Shown here one piece after another: positions 1 through 7,683 of a stretch of DNA of 35,502 nucleotides. The stretch covers positions 1 through 35,502 of the forward strand of contig CAURVQ010000009.1 in the NCBI GenBank assembly GCA_963528625.1. Reading direction: 5' to 3'. Positions within the stretch are counted from its first letter, which is position 1; each line of letters begins with the position of its first letter. The notes beneath the pieces are model-generated. The model saw only the letters and a program-made list of their open reading frames with translations, ran no database searches and was not told where the DNA came from. The position numbers and the translations under genes are program-made. The DNA is from CALHVR01 sp963528625. GTDB taxonomy: Bacteria; Fusobacteriota; Fusobacteriia; Fusobacteriales; Leptotrichiaceae.

Positions 1-122
1 GGGTAGAATACTACAACATTCCATTTTCCTAAAAAGTCTTTTTCAAAGTTAATTTCTTTGAATTCTTCATTGTGATAAGCTTGCACTGTAAAGTCTTCTA
101 ATTTTTTTCCAATTAATGACAT
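1..122 (-). CDS. ahpC: AhpC-type peroxiredoxin (N-terminal part only)
   Basis: Only the first 40 codons are present, because the gene runs off the left edge. The reverse strand reads MSLIGKKLEDFTVQAYHN and then GKWNVVVFYP, which is the typical start of AhpC, the 2-Cys peroxiredoxin that reduces H2O2 and organic peroxides in the cytoplasm. The conserved FYP leads into the strand before the peroxidatic Cys, which lies outside the window. The ATG at 120-122 is preceded by AGGAGG at 127-132 with 4-5 nt spacing. A consensus promoter at 184-212 gives the gene its own transcription start, separate from the upstream NAMPT unit. AhpF or another reductase partner cannot be seen here. Identity is strong despite the short fragment. 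Confidence 0.9.
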   Translation of the reverse strand, partial: MSLIGKKLEDFTVQAYHNEEFKEINFEKDFLGKWNVVVFY

Positions 123-183
123 TTTGTCCTCCTATAATATTTTATTTTTATTTTTGAAATCATTACAATTTACTAACAAATAC

Positions 184-212
184 ATTATATTAAAAAAAAA
201 GCTCTTTGTCAA
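184..212 (-). promoter_or_regulatory. Consensus sigma-70 promoter of ahpC
   Basis: Read on the minus strand, TTGACA (207-212) is followed after exactly 17 nt by TATAAT (184-189). Both hexamers match the consensus perfectly. The predicted start lies about 55 nt upstream of the ahpC ATG. I see no obvious PerR or OxyR box, but I could not search systematically. Confidence 0.85.
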
Positions 213-233
213 CTAAAAAATAATATAAAATTA

Positions 234-276
234 AAAATCTCACTTGAATATGCAAATATGCTACAAATGAGATTTT
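234..276 (-). terminator. Intrinsic terminator after the NAMPT gene
   Basis: On the minus strand, AAAATCTCATTTG (264-276) pairs with CAAGTGAGATTTT (234-246) over 13 bp with one G-T wobble, around a 17-nt loop. A T-rich tail TTTTTAATTTT follows. It lies just past the NAMPT stop codon and just before the ahpC promoter, so it separates the two units. Confidence 0.8.
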
Positions 277-284
277 ATAATTAA

Positions 285-1718
285 TTATTTATGTAACGAA
301 TTTCTATCTTTTGCAGGTTTGAACAATAGATTTTCATTGTTACGAACTTCTTCTAAAGTATATTCTTTTATAATTTTTCCATTTTCAAAAACTAAATTTA
401 AAACAGAATCTTTGTGATAAGTATTTTCAGGTAAATGAGAAATATTTACAGTTTTATATTCTCCTTCGTTAGTTTTAATCAAGTCAAGTCGTCCTTTTTT
501 ACTTACTTTTCCTCTATCTGTAATAGGATTTTTGTAAACGTCAATAATTTCATCTTTAATTTTTACACAGCTACATTTCATCGCAAATTTATGTGTATCA
601 CGATTTATACTTGAAGATAAATTACCTTGAAGTAGTGAACCTCCACAACCAAGAATAACATTTTCTGCAGAATACCCATTTTCTTTTAATGATTTATAAA
701 TATCCCAAGCAACATTTTCGTTGATTCCATCTCCTTGCAATATACGAATTTTATTTATAACTTTGTATCCTTTTGAATTAGTAGTGTAACCAAAGTTTTT
801 TTCAAGACTTTCTAGTGCAAATAAAATATTTGTAATAGCATCTCCACTATCAGGTCTAATCGTTACAGTTCCTTCACGAGAAAGTATTTTATTTCTAAGT
901 TCACGCCCAATTATATTTTCAACAGCGTCAAAGAAATTATAACTATCAAGTACGATTGAAACAATACCAGTTGGGAATTTTTCTAACATATTTTCATAAG
1001 CTTCTTTTTCAAATTTTTTAGTCCAAGAAGTCATAGTGCTATGTTCTGATGCAGGAACACTAAATCCAGCAATGTTGCAATTATAATATTTACGTCCAAA
1101 TAGTAAAGAATTTAATGTGTCAGTTCCAGCAAAATTAGTTAAGTGTGCAAGTCCTCCAATTCCAGCACTTTCTTCACTGGAAACACCTCTATATCCAAAA
1201 TCGTGGAATTTGAATAAAAGTTCATCTTTAGGATTGTCACAAGTTTCTTCTAAAAAGTAATTTATGATAAGTTTTACTTTATAAGAAAAAGTTGCAACAG
1301 TAATTGGATACCATATTTTTAATAATAATGTTTCAACCCAACCAACAATCCACGGAACTTTAGGATCGGTAGATTCAACTGTAACTAAAACATTATGATT
1401 TTTAACAACTGCTCCTTCAGGAACAGCTCTAATACGAACTGGAATTTTACCATCTAATTCATTTACAATATAACTCCATCCTTCTTCATAGAAAGGTAAT
1501 CCGTGAAGATTACAAATTTCTTTTGCTTCATCAATCATTTCTTGCGTTATTTTTTTAGTCAAATATTCTTTTAAGTAATATTGTAGTCCAAAAAATTTTG
1601 TGTAACCATAAAGTCCTCCACGGCTTTCAATGTAATCATGCATATAAGTAACATTCTCTGGATATTGCCAAGGGTGTGTCATCTTATATGAATCTGTTGC
1701 TAATATAAGGTTTTTCAT
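285..1718 (-). CDS. nadV: Nicotinamide phosphoribosyltransferase (NAMPT/NadV)
   Basis: This 477-aa enzyme condenses nicotinamide with PRPP to give NMN, the first step of the two-step NAD salvage route, in the cytoplasm. It aligns by eye with human NAMPT and bacterial NadV: TDSYKMTHPWQYP at the N-terminus, HDFGYRGVSSEESAG near residue 172, PASEHSTMTSW near 222 (the phospho-histidine equivalent of H247), and TIRPDSGD near 286 (R311/D313 equivalents). The length is normal for the family. An upstream TTG at 1731-1733 is in frame, but AAAGGAG at 1724-1730 sits 5 nt before the ATG at 1716-1718, so I take that ATG. The gene follows the two SIMPL genes by 36 nt and probably shares their transcript. 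It ends at a strong terminator. Confidence 0.95.
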   Translation of the reverse strand: MKNLILATDSYKMTHPWQYPENVTYMHDYIESRGGLYGYTKFFGLQYYLKEYLTKKITQEMIDEAKEICNLHGLPFYEEGWSYIVNELDGKIPVRIRAVPEGAVVKNHNVLVTVESTDPKVPWIVGWVETLLLKIWYPITVATFSYKVKLIINYFLEETCDNPKDELLFKFHDFGYRGVSSEESAGIGGLAHLTNFAGTDTLNSLLFGRKYYNCNIAGFSVPASEHSTMTSWTKKFEKEAYENMLEKFPTGIVSIVLDSYNFFDAVENIIGRELRNKILSREGTVTIRPDSGDAITNILFALESLEKNFGYTTNSKGYKVINKIRILQGDGINENVAWDIYKSLKENGYSAENVILGCGGSLLQGNLSSSINRDTHKFAMKCSCVKIKDEIIDVYKNPITDRGKVSKKGRLDLIKTNEGEYKTVNISHLPENTYHKDSVLNLVFENGKIIKEYTLEEVRNNENLLFKPAKDRNSLHK

Positions 1719-1754
1719 AAAAACTCCTTTCAAATTATGTTAAATTATAATAAA

Positions 1755-2813
1755 TTATTTCATTTCAAATTCAACATGTATACTTTTATTAATATTTTTT
1801 TTCTCAGGAATAATAACAGTATTGGCTTCTTGTAATTTTGCTATGATAGAAGTGTTGCTTTCATTAATATTTTCTTCAGTTGTATTATTATTTTCATAAT
1901 AATTTTCTTTATTAAAATAAGAAAAATAAGATTTTATGTTGTCAGTAGAGTTGTCTACAATTGTTATAGGTTTTTGTAAAGACAAATCAGTTTTATTTAA
2001 AATTATTTTTGCTTTATTCAATGCAATTTTATATGAATTTTGATAAAGTTCGTCATTTAATTGTACTTTATTTTTTATATCGTATTCAATATAATTATTG
2101 GTATCAATATTTAAAAGATAAGCCAAGTCAATAATTTTCCCTAAATTTTTAAAATCGTTAGTACTTAATTCTACTTGATGCACGACATTGTAATATTCAA
2201 CTTTTTTATTTTCAATTTTTTCTAAATTTATAGTTTGATTATTAAATCCTACTAAATTTATAATAGATGAATCTATATTGTTTTCAGCTAATTTAGTTTT
2301 TATTTTATTAAATTTATTTAAAGTTTTTTGATAGGCTTCTTTTTGTGTTGATGCTTTATCTTTTATAACGAAACTATAATTATCATTTTTGTCTTTTTCC
2401 ATAAAATATATATCATTTTTTACTAATATAGAAATTAATTGTTCTAGTAAATTTATATCAATTTTACTTAAATTAATTTTTAAACTCGTTTCAAATTCTT
2501 TTTGATTTTTATTTAAAATGATATTTTTATAATTATAATACTTATTCGTATTAAAATCAATAGAATTTATATTATTGTAAGTTATATTTACTTCTTTTAA
2601 GATATTTTTATACTTTTCAAGTGTATCATTATTCATTTTTATTGCTTTATCTAAATTTTCATTATTTGTACTTATAATAAGTTGAATTTTAGCAATATCA
2701 GGTGTAATTTCTTTTTTTGATGTACCACTAACTTCAATTCTTTTACTCAAACTATTATTAGCAAAAATTGTTACAGTGAATATAAAACTTAAAATTAAAA
2801 TTAATTTTTTCAT
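1755..2813 (-). CDS. SIMPL-domain (DUF541) envelope protein, second of a pair
   Basis: This 352-aa exported protein has an N-terminal signal peptide (MKKLILILSFIFTVTIFANN) and then the SIMPL/DUF541 pattern. It opens with IEVSGTSKKEITPDIAKIQL at residues 26-45 and closes with a final beta-rich stretch (NKSIHVEFEMK). SIMPL proteins form periplasmic or surface oligomers, and their biochemical role is poorly defined. The closest relative in sight is the upstream gene: both share the signal peptide, the G..E..I.P.IA opening and the C-terminal I.V.FE/YE strand, so they look like tandem duplicates. The ATG overlaps the upstream stop codon (TAATG at 2811-2815), which suggests translational coupling. 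There is a GAGG Shine-Dalgarno inside the end of the upstream gene. Product class is confident, function unknown. Confidence 0.8.
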   Translation of the reverse strand: MKKLILILSFIFTVTIFANNSLSKRIEVSGTSKKEITPDIAKIQLIISTNNENLDKAIKMNNDTLEKYKNILKEVNITYNNINSIDFNTNKYYNYKNIILNKNQKEFETSLKINLSKIDINLLEQLISILVKNDIYFMEKDKNDNYSFVIKDKASTQKEAYQKTLNKFNKIKTKLAENNIDSSIINLVGFNNQTINLEKIENKKVEYYNVVHQVELSTNDFKNLGKIIDLAYLLNIDTNNYIEYDIKNKVQLNDELYQNSYKIALNKAKIILNKTDLSLQKPITIVDNSTDNIKSYFSYFNKENYYENNNTTEENINESNTSIIAKLQEANTVIIPEKKNINKSIHVEFEMK

Positions 2814-3937
2814 TATTTTTCCTCACTTTCTTTTATTTCATATATAATAGATATATTTTGTGAAAGAGTGATTGGCTTTGGTTTATAATTAATATTGTTA
2901 TTACTTGATAAACTTTTAGCTGACATAAATCTTGATGGTGAATCAACAGCTTCAACCGAATAATTTGCAGTAAGTGGAACGGCTCTAAATGACCAATTTT
3001 CATTAATTTTATCAATCATTTTATTTTGTTCTTCACTTACAACTATTGGGGAACCTAATATCATTTTACTAGATTTTAGAATACTTGTAGCTTTATCCTT
3101 TGCTTGTTTGAATGCTTCATTATACATTTCCGTTTCAATTTCTTCACGATTAGAGATATTAAAATTAATATTTCCAGTAACATTAATATCGTTTTCAGAA
3201 GCTAAGCTAATGATATTATTTAATTGATTAATATTGTTTATCGTAATTTTAAATTCATTTATTACAGTAAAATAATTTTTTATATTATTATTTTGTTCTC
3301 CAAATACTTTTTCAATTGAGTATTCACCTAAAATAATATTTTTTTCATCAATATTGTTTGCGATTAATTTATTTTTTATTGTTGTAAATTTAATAAAAAT
3401 ATTTTTTAAAGCGTCATCTATTGATTTATTATTTTCAGTTATAGTAAAAATATAAGCATTTTCATCATAATCTTTTACAATACTTTGTAAAAATTCATCA
3501 TTGCTAAATCCTAAAATTTCTACGAGTTTGTTAAAATCATTATTTCTAATTAAAAAAGTCATATTTACATTATATCCAGTTATATTTTTAGAAAAATTTT
3601 CTTTTTTTGGTAATATTCCTTTAAAATCCAGAATATCATTATCGTCGTTTTCAGTTTCTGCAGTTTTAAAGTTATTAACATTTGTAGTTTCAAAATTTGT
3701 AAAATTAATTTTTTGTTTTACTAATTCTTTTTTAAAATTTTCAATCTTACCATTTACTTCTTTTTTAGCTTCAGTAATCGTTTCTTTTTTTGATTTTACT
3801 TTAAATGAAACTGTGGCAATGTTTGGTAAAATTTGCCGTTCAATATTTCCGGTAACATTAATTTTTCTAATAATATTATCGCTTGAAAAAATTGTAAAAT
3901 TAATAGTTAAAAATAAAAAGACAAATATTTTTTTCAT
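2813..3937 (-). CDS. SIMPL-domain (DUF541) envelope protein, first of a pair
   Basis: This 374-aa predicted exported protein begins with the signal peptide MKKIFVFLFLTINFTIFSSD, followed by the SIMPL signature INVTGNIERQILPNIATVSF and long alternating helix/strand stretches. It ends in ITLSQNISIIYEIKESEEK, matching the usual closing strand of the family. AGGAGG sits 4 nt upstream of the ATG (3935-3937). It is the first gene of a minus-strand unit that continues into its overlapping paralogue and probably the NAMPT gene. The upstream divergent region is almost pure A/T, and I could not choose a promoter there. SIMPL relatives include a Brucella periplasmic immunogenic protein, but I do not infer a specific role. 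Confidence 0.8.
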   Translation of the reverse strand: MKKIFVFLFLTINFTIFSSDNIIRKINVTGNIERQILPNIATVSFKVKSKKETITEAKKEVNGKIENFKKELVKQKINFTNFETTNVNNFKTAETENDDNDILDFKGILPKKENFSKNITGYNVNMTFLIRNNDFNKLVEILGFSNDEFLQSIVKDYDENAYIFTITENNKSIDDALKNIFIKFTTIKNKLIANNIDEKNIILGEYSIEKVFGEQNNNIKNYFTVINEFKITINNINQLNNIISLASENDINVTGNINFNISNREEIETEMYNEAFKQAKDKATSILKSSKMILGSPIVVSEEQNKMIDKINENWSFRAVPLTANYSVEAVDSPSRFMSAKSLSSNNNINYKPKPITLSQNISIIYEIKESEEK

Positions 3938-4012
3938 TTTTCCTCCTAAAAAGTATACAATTAACTATAAATTATATATATATATTAATTGTAAAATATA
4001 ATAATTTTTTTT

Positions 4013-4042
4013 GTTTCAAAATTAAAAGTAATTGATTGAAAC
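4013..4042. repeat. Short inverted repeat in the divergent SIMPL/opu intergenic region
   Basis: GTTTCAA (4013-4019) and TTGAAAC (4036-4042) form a perfect 7-bp inverted repeat with a 16-nt spacer. It lies in the 250-bp A/T-rich region between the divergent SIMPL and opu units, about 70 bp upstream of the opu promoter. It could be a repressor site or chance in A/T-rich DNA. Confidence 0.3.
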
Positions 4043-4111
4043 TAAAAAAATAGCTACATATATTATATAATAAATTAATAGAAAGTTCAAATTTTTAGAT
4101 TTAAAATTGTA

Positions 4112-4140
4112 TTTACAAAAAATAGTTATTATTATATAAT
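4112..4140 (+). promoter_or_regulatory. Promoter of the osmoprotectant importer operon
   Basis: TTTACA (4112-4117), a 17-nt spacer and TATAAT (4135-4140) lie 49 nt upstream of the ATPase start. The -10 matches the consensus exactly and the -35 in five of six positions counting TTGACA versus TTTACA. The Shine-Dalgarno AAGGAG is at 4178-4183. Confidence 0.75.
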
Positions 4141-4188
4141 ATTTATACAAAATAAAATTTGAATGTTGTAAAAAAATAAGGAGAGAAT

Positions 4189-4920
4189 ATGATAGAATAT
4201 AAAAATGTATCGTTGATATGTAAAATAAATGGAAAAATTCTTGATAATCTTAGTTTCAAAATAGATGATGGGGAATTTTTTGTGTTAATTGGACCAAGTG
4301 GAAGTGGAAAAACAACAACTTTAAAACTTATAAATAGACTTATAGAACAAACAGATGGAGATATTTGGTTTGATGGAAAAAGATTGAAAGAGTATGATTT
4401 AAGAGAGTTAAGATTGGAAATAGGATATGTATTGCAACAAATAGCTTTATTTCCAAATATGACAGTGGCAGAAAATATAGCTTTAATTCCTGAAATGAAA
4501 AAAATGAAAAAAGAAGAAATTAAAACAAAAACGGAAGAATTGCTGAAAAAAGTAGGACTTGAGCCTTCACAATATATGAATAGATTTCCATTTGATTTAT
4601 CTGGGGGAGAAAAACAAAGAATTGGAATATTGAGAGCGATAATTGCGAATCCAAGAATACTTTTAATGGATGAACCGTTTTCGGCATTAGATCCAATTAG
4701 TAAAGCACAACTTCAGGATTTAATAAAAAAATTACATGAAGAATTTAAAATAACAATAATATTTGTGACTCATGATATGACGGAAGCATTAAAATTAGCA
4801 GATAAAATTTGTTTGATGCAAGAAGGTAAAATTGTACAAATTGATAAGCCAGATGAAATATTGAATAAACCTGCAAATGAATTTGTTAAAAAATTTATAA
4901 ATATAAAGGGGGATAATTAA
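4189..4920 (+). CDS. Glycine betaine/carnitine/choline-type ABC transporter ATPase (OpuCA/ProV-like)
   Basis: This 243-aa ABC ATPase energises uptake of quaternary-ammonium osmoprotectants at the inner membrane. The motifs run in order: Walker A GPSGSGKT (residues 35-42), Q-loop LQQIALFPNMTV, signature LSGGEKQR, Walker B ILLMDEPF with the D-loop SALD, and the switch His in FVTHDMTEAL. The LQQ after the Q-loop and the GKI.Q.DKPDEIL ending are typical of the OpuCA/ProV group. It stops shortly after the nucleotide-binding domain, so the C-terminal CBS pair that senses ionic strength in OpuA/OpuCA is absent. The stop codon overlaps the next ATG (TAATG, 4918-4922). The substrate is inferred from family and partner, not from binding residues. 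Confidence 0.88.
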   Translation: MIEYKNVSLICKINGKILDNLSFKIDDGEFFVLIGPSGSGKTTTLKLINRLIEQTDGDIWFDGKRLKEYDLRELRLEIGYVLQQIALFPNMTVAENIALIPEMKKMKKEEIKTKTEELLKKVGLEPSQYMNRFPFDLSGGEKQRIGILRAIIANPRILLMDEPFSALDPISKAQLQDLIKKLHEEFKITIIFVTHDMTEALKLADKICLMQEGKIVQIDKPDEILNKPANEFVKKFINIKGDN

Positions 4921-6431
4921 TGAATATCTTTTTGACTTTTATTGATAAAAAAAGCGAACTTTTAAAAGCTATAATAGAACATTTCCAAATATCGTTATTA
5001 TCGTTAATAATTGCGATATTAATAGCTTTTACAATAGGAATTGTAACATTTAAGTATAAAAAAATAAGTGAATGGGTATTGCAAATAACTGGTGTTTTCC
5101 AAACAATTCCATCACTTGCATTACTTGGATTATTTATACCTTTTATGGGAATTGGAACATTGCCCTCAGTAGTAGCACTTACAATTTATGGTATATTTCC
5201 TATATTACAGGGTGTAATAACAGGGCTTAATTCTATAGATCCTTCACTTGAAGAAGCAGCAGAAGCATTTGGAATGACAAAGTTTGAAAAATTAAAAAAA
5301 TTCAAGTTAGCACTTGCAATGCCTGTTATAATGGCAGGAGTACGAACATCAAGTATTATGATAATAGGGACAGCAACACTTGCTGCACTTGTTGGAGCAG
5401 GAGGACTTGGAAGTTTTATTCTTTTAGGAATTGATAGAAATAATTCGTCATTAATTTTTATAGGAGCGTTTTCATCTGCATTACTTGCTATATTATTTGG
5501 ATATTTTATAAAAAAACTTGAAAATAAGCGACCTAAAGTAATATTTTCTATTTTTATAAGTATAATAGCATTACTTGGATTTAGTTTTATTCCTAGCGAT
5601 ATGATGTATGGAAAAGAACTTGTAATTGCTGGGAAATTAGGTGCAGAACCGGAAATTTTGATAAATATGTATAAAATTTTAATAGAGGAAAATACAGATA
5701 TAAAAGTAACGGTGAAACCGAATTTTGGGAAAACAAGTTTTTTATACGAAGCATTAAAAAATGGGAGTATTGATATTTATCCAGAATTTACAGGAACTGT
5801 AATTACAAATTTATTGAAAGAAATTCCAAAAGCATCAAATGATAGTCGTGAAGTTTATGAAATTGCAAAAGAAAAAATATATAATCAAGATAAACTTGTG
5901 TATTTAGAACCGACAATGTTTCAAGATACATATGCAATAGCAGTAAAAAAAGATTTTGGTAAAAAATATAATTTAGAAAAAATTTCTGATTTACATAAAG
6001 TAGAAAATAATTTGTTAGCAGGTTTTTCATTAGAATTTAATGATAGGGAAGATGGAAATAAAGGTCTTAAAAAACTTTACGGATTAAATTTAAAAGTGAG
6101 AACGATGGAACCGACACTTAGATATAATGCAATAAAAAATAATGAAGTAAATTTAATAGATGTTTATTCAACTGATAGTAAAATTATAACAAATGATTTA
6201 GTATTATTGAAAGATGATAAAGCATTATTTCCTCCATATCAAGCAGCACCTCTTTTAAGAGAGGAAACTTTGAAAAAATATCCTGAAATAAAAGATATTT
6301 TAAATAAATTAGGAAATATAATAACAACAGATGAAATGATAAAATTAAATTACGAAGTAGAAGTAAATGGTAAGAAAGCTTATGATGTGGCACAAGAATT
6401 CCTAAAAAATAAAGGTATAATTAAAAAGTAA
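4920..6431 (+). CDS. Fused ABC permease and osmoprotectant-binding protein (OpuCB-OpuCC type)
   Basis: This 503-aa protein joins two parts of one importer. Residues about 20-200 are a BPD_transp_1 permease with five or six membrane segments and the EAA coupling loop (EEAAEAFGMTKFEKLKKFKL region). A further membrane segment lies near 205-225. Residues about 230-500 are a QAT/OpuAC-type binding domain, which begins LVIAGKLGAEPEILINMYK and includes NGSIDIYPEFTGT and DVYSTDSKI, typical of the choline/betaine binders. The fused domain should face outward, so no free binding protein is needed. It is translationally coupled to the ATPase. The 118-nt gap that follows holds the ldhA promoter and an 8-bp A/T hairpin without a T-run. 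Confidence 0.88.
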   Translation: MNIFLTFIDKKSELLKAIIEHFQISLLSLIIAILIAFTIGIVTFKYKKISEWVLQITGVFQTIPSLALLGLFIPFMGIGTLPSVVALTIYGIFPILQGVITGLNSIDPSLEEAAEAFGMTKFEKLKKFKLALAMPVIMAGVRTSSIMIIGTATLAALVGAGGLGSFILLGIDRNNSSLIFIGAFSSALLAILFGYFIKKLENKRPKVIFSIFISIIALLGFSFIPSDMMYGKELVIAGKLGAEPEILINMYKILIEENTDIKVTVKPNFGKTSFLYEALKNGSIDIYPEFTGTVITNLLKEIPKASNDSREVYEIAKEKIYNQDKLVYLEPTMFQDTYAIAVKKDFGKKYNLEKISDLHKVENNLLAGFSLEFNDREDGNKGLKKLYGLNLKVRTMEPTLRYNAIKNNEVNLIDVYSTDSKIITNDLVLLKDDKALFPPYQAAPLLREETLKKYPEIKDILNKLGNIITTDEMIKLNYEVEVNGKKAYDVAQEFLKNKGIIKK

Positions 6432-6489
6432 AAATATGCAAAAAATGATAGAATTTTATTTATAATAATAAATACTTGAATTATTATCG

Positions 6490-6518
6490 TTGATTAATTT
6501 TTTAATTTCTGTTATAAT
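6490..6518 (+). promoter_or_regulatory. Promoter of ldhA with extended -10
   Basis: TTGATT (6490-6495), a 17-nt spacer and TATAAT (6513-6518) are preceded by TG at 6510-6511, which gives an extended -10 (TGTTATAAT). The predicted start is about 25 nt upstream of the gene. AGGAGGA at 6537-6543 is the ribosome-binding site. Confidence 0.8.
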
Positions 6519-6549
6519 GTACTCATAGAAATAAATAGGAGGACATATT

Positions 6550-7593
6550 ATGAATATAGTAGTATTTGATGCAAAACCATATGATATAGAGTTTTTTGAA
6601 AAATGGAATAAAATTTATGGAGCTAAAATAACTTATTATAGTGAAAAACTAAGTTTAAAAACGGCAGCACTTTTAACTAAATATCAAGATGTTGTTTGTA
6701 CTTTCGTAAATGATGATTTGAATGAGAAAGTTATAGAAATTTTATCAAGAAATGGTGTTAGAGCAATAGCAATAAGAGCGGCAGGATATAATAATGTTGA
6801 TATTAGAGCAGCTTATCACAATAGAGTAACAGTGTTTAGAGTTCCAGCATATTCTCCGTATGCAGTAGCAGAACATGCATTAGCTTTATTAATGTCAGTA
6901 AATAGAAAAATTCATAAAGCATATGCAAGAACAAGAGAAGGTAATTTTAGCTTAGTTGGATTGACAGGAATGGATTTGAATGGAAAAACAGCAGGAATTA
7001 TTGGAACGGGTAAAATTGCTAGAATTTTCATAAAAATATTAAATGGATTAGGAATGAATGTAATAGCTTACGATAAGTTCCCAAATGAACAAGCAGCAGC
7101 TGAAGAAAACTTCAAATATGTTACTTTAGATGAATTATATGCAAATTCGGATGTAATTTCATTACATTGTCCACTATTCCCAGAAACAAGACATACAATT
7201 TGTACTGAGTCAATAGCAAAAATGAAAGATGGAGTTATAATTGTAAATAGTGCAAGAGGTGGATTGGTAGACACTGAAGCATTAATTGATGGATTAAAAT
7301 CTAAAAAAATAGGTGGAGCAGGACTTGATGTTTACGAAAATGAAAGAGAATATTTCTTTGAAGATGAATCAGGAAATGTACTAGAAGATGATATTTTGGC
7401 GAGATTGTTATCATTCAATAATGTTGTAGTAACTTCGCATCAAGCGTTCTTAACAACAGAAGCATTAAATAATATTGTAGAAACTACATTAAGCAACATA
7501 TTATCATTTGCTAAAAAAGAAGAGTTAGTTAATGAAGTTTGGTATGATGTGGATACTAAAAAAATAGTAGAAGGATTAAAACCTAAAAAATAG
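6550..7593 (+). CDS. ldhA: D-lactate dehydrogenase (D-2-hydroxyacid dehydrogenase family)
   Basis: This 347-aa cytoplasmic enzyme reduces pyruvate to D-lactate with NADH, regenerating NAD in fermentation. The catalytic triad is visible and well spaced: R236 in NSARGG, E265 in YENERE and H297 in TSHQAF. The NAD-binding glycine motif GTGKIA is at 152-157. The substrate-side sequence RAAGYNNVDI, the AYSPYAVAEHA stretch and the YFFEDESGN insertion after the catalytic Glu are those of LdhA-type enzymes rather than hydroxypyruvate or phosphoglycerate dehydrogenases. Length is standard. It is transcribed alone from an extended -10 promoter and ends at a hairpin terminator. This fits a lactate-producing Leptotrichiaceae host. 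Other 2-hydroxyacids remain possible substrates. Confidence 0.9.
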   Translation: MNIVVFDAKPYDIEFFEKWNKIYGAKITYYSEKLSLKTAALLTKYQDVVCTFVNDDLNEKVIEILSRNGVRAIAIRAAGYNNVDIRAAYHNRVTVFRVPAYSPYAVAEHALALLMSVNRKIHKAYARTREGNFSLVGLTGMDLNGKTAGIIGTGKIARIFIKILNGLGMNVIAYDKFPNEQAAAEENFKYVTLDELYANSDVISLHCPLFPETRHTICTESIAKMKDGVIIVNSARGGLVDTEALIDGLKSKKIGGAGLDVYENEREYFFEDESGNVLEDDILARLLSFNNVVVTSHQAFLTTEALNNIVETTLSNILSFAKKEELVNEVWYDVDTKKIVEGLKPKK

Positions 7594-7616
7594 TTTAAAT
7601 TAAAAATATAGAATAA

Positions 7617-7649
7617 AAAAAGGTTATGTCGTTATGATATAATCTTTTT
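7617..7649 (+). terminator. Terminator after ldhA, overlapping a possible prfB -10
   Basis: AAAAAGGTTAT (7617-7627) pairs with ATAATCTTTTT (7639-7649) with one G-T wobble and an 11-nt loop. The 3' arm contains TGATATAAT (7635-7643), an extended -10 hexamer. It has no good -35 but is well placed to start prfB transcription about 35 nt before its ATG. Termination is likely, and the promoter role is tentative. Confidence 0.6.
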
Positions 7650-7683
7650 AGTTATTATTAAAATTAAAAAGAAAAGGATAAAA

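Noticed and set aside
3501..4001. Plus-strand ORF of 166 codons across the start of the first SIMPL gene
   Set aside because: It is antisense to a gene with a clear signal peptide, family motif and ribosome-binding site, and its product is low-complexity Phe/Leu/Ser-rich sequence typical of reverse-strand reading.
6462..6487. 8-bp inverted repeat ATAATAAT/ATTATTAT after the osmoprotectant operon, considered as a terminator
   Set aside because: The stem is made only of A-T pairs and is followed by CGTTG, not a T-run.
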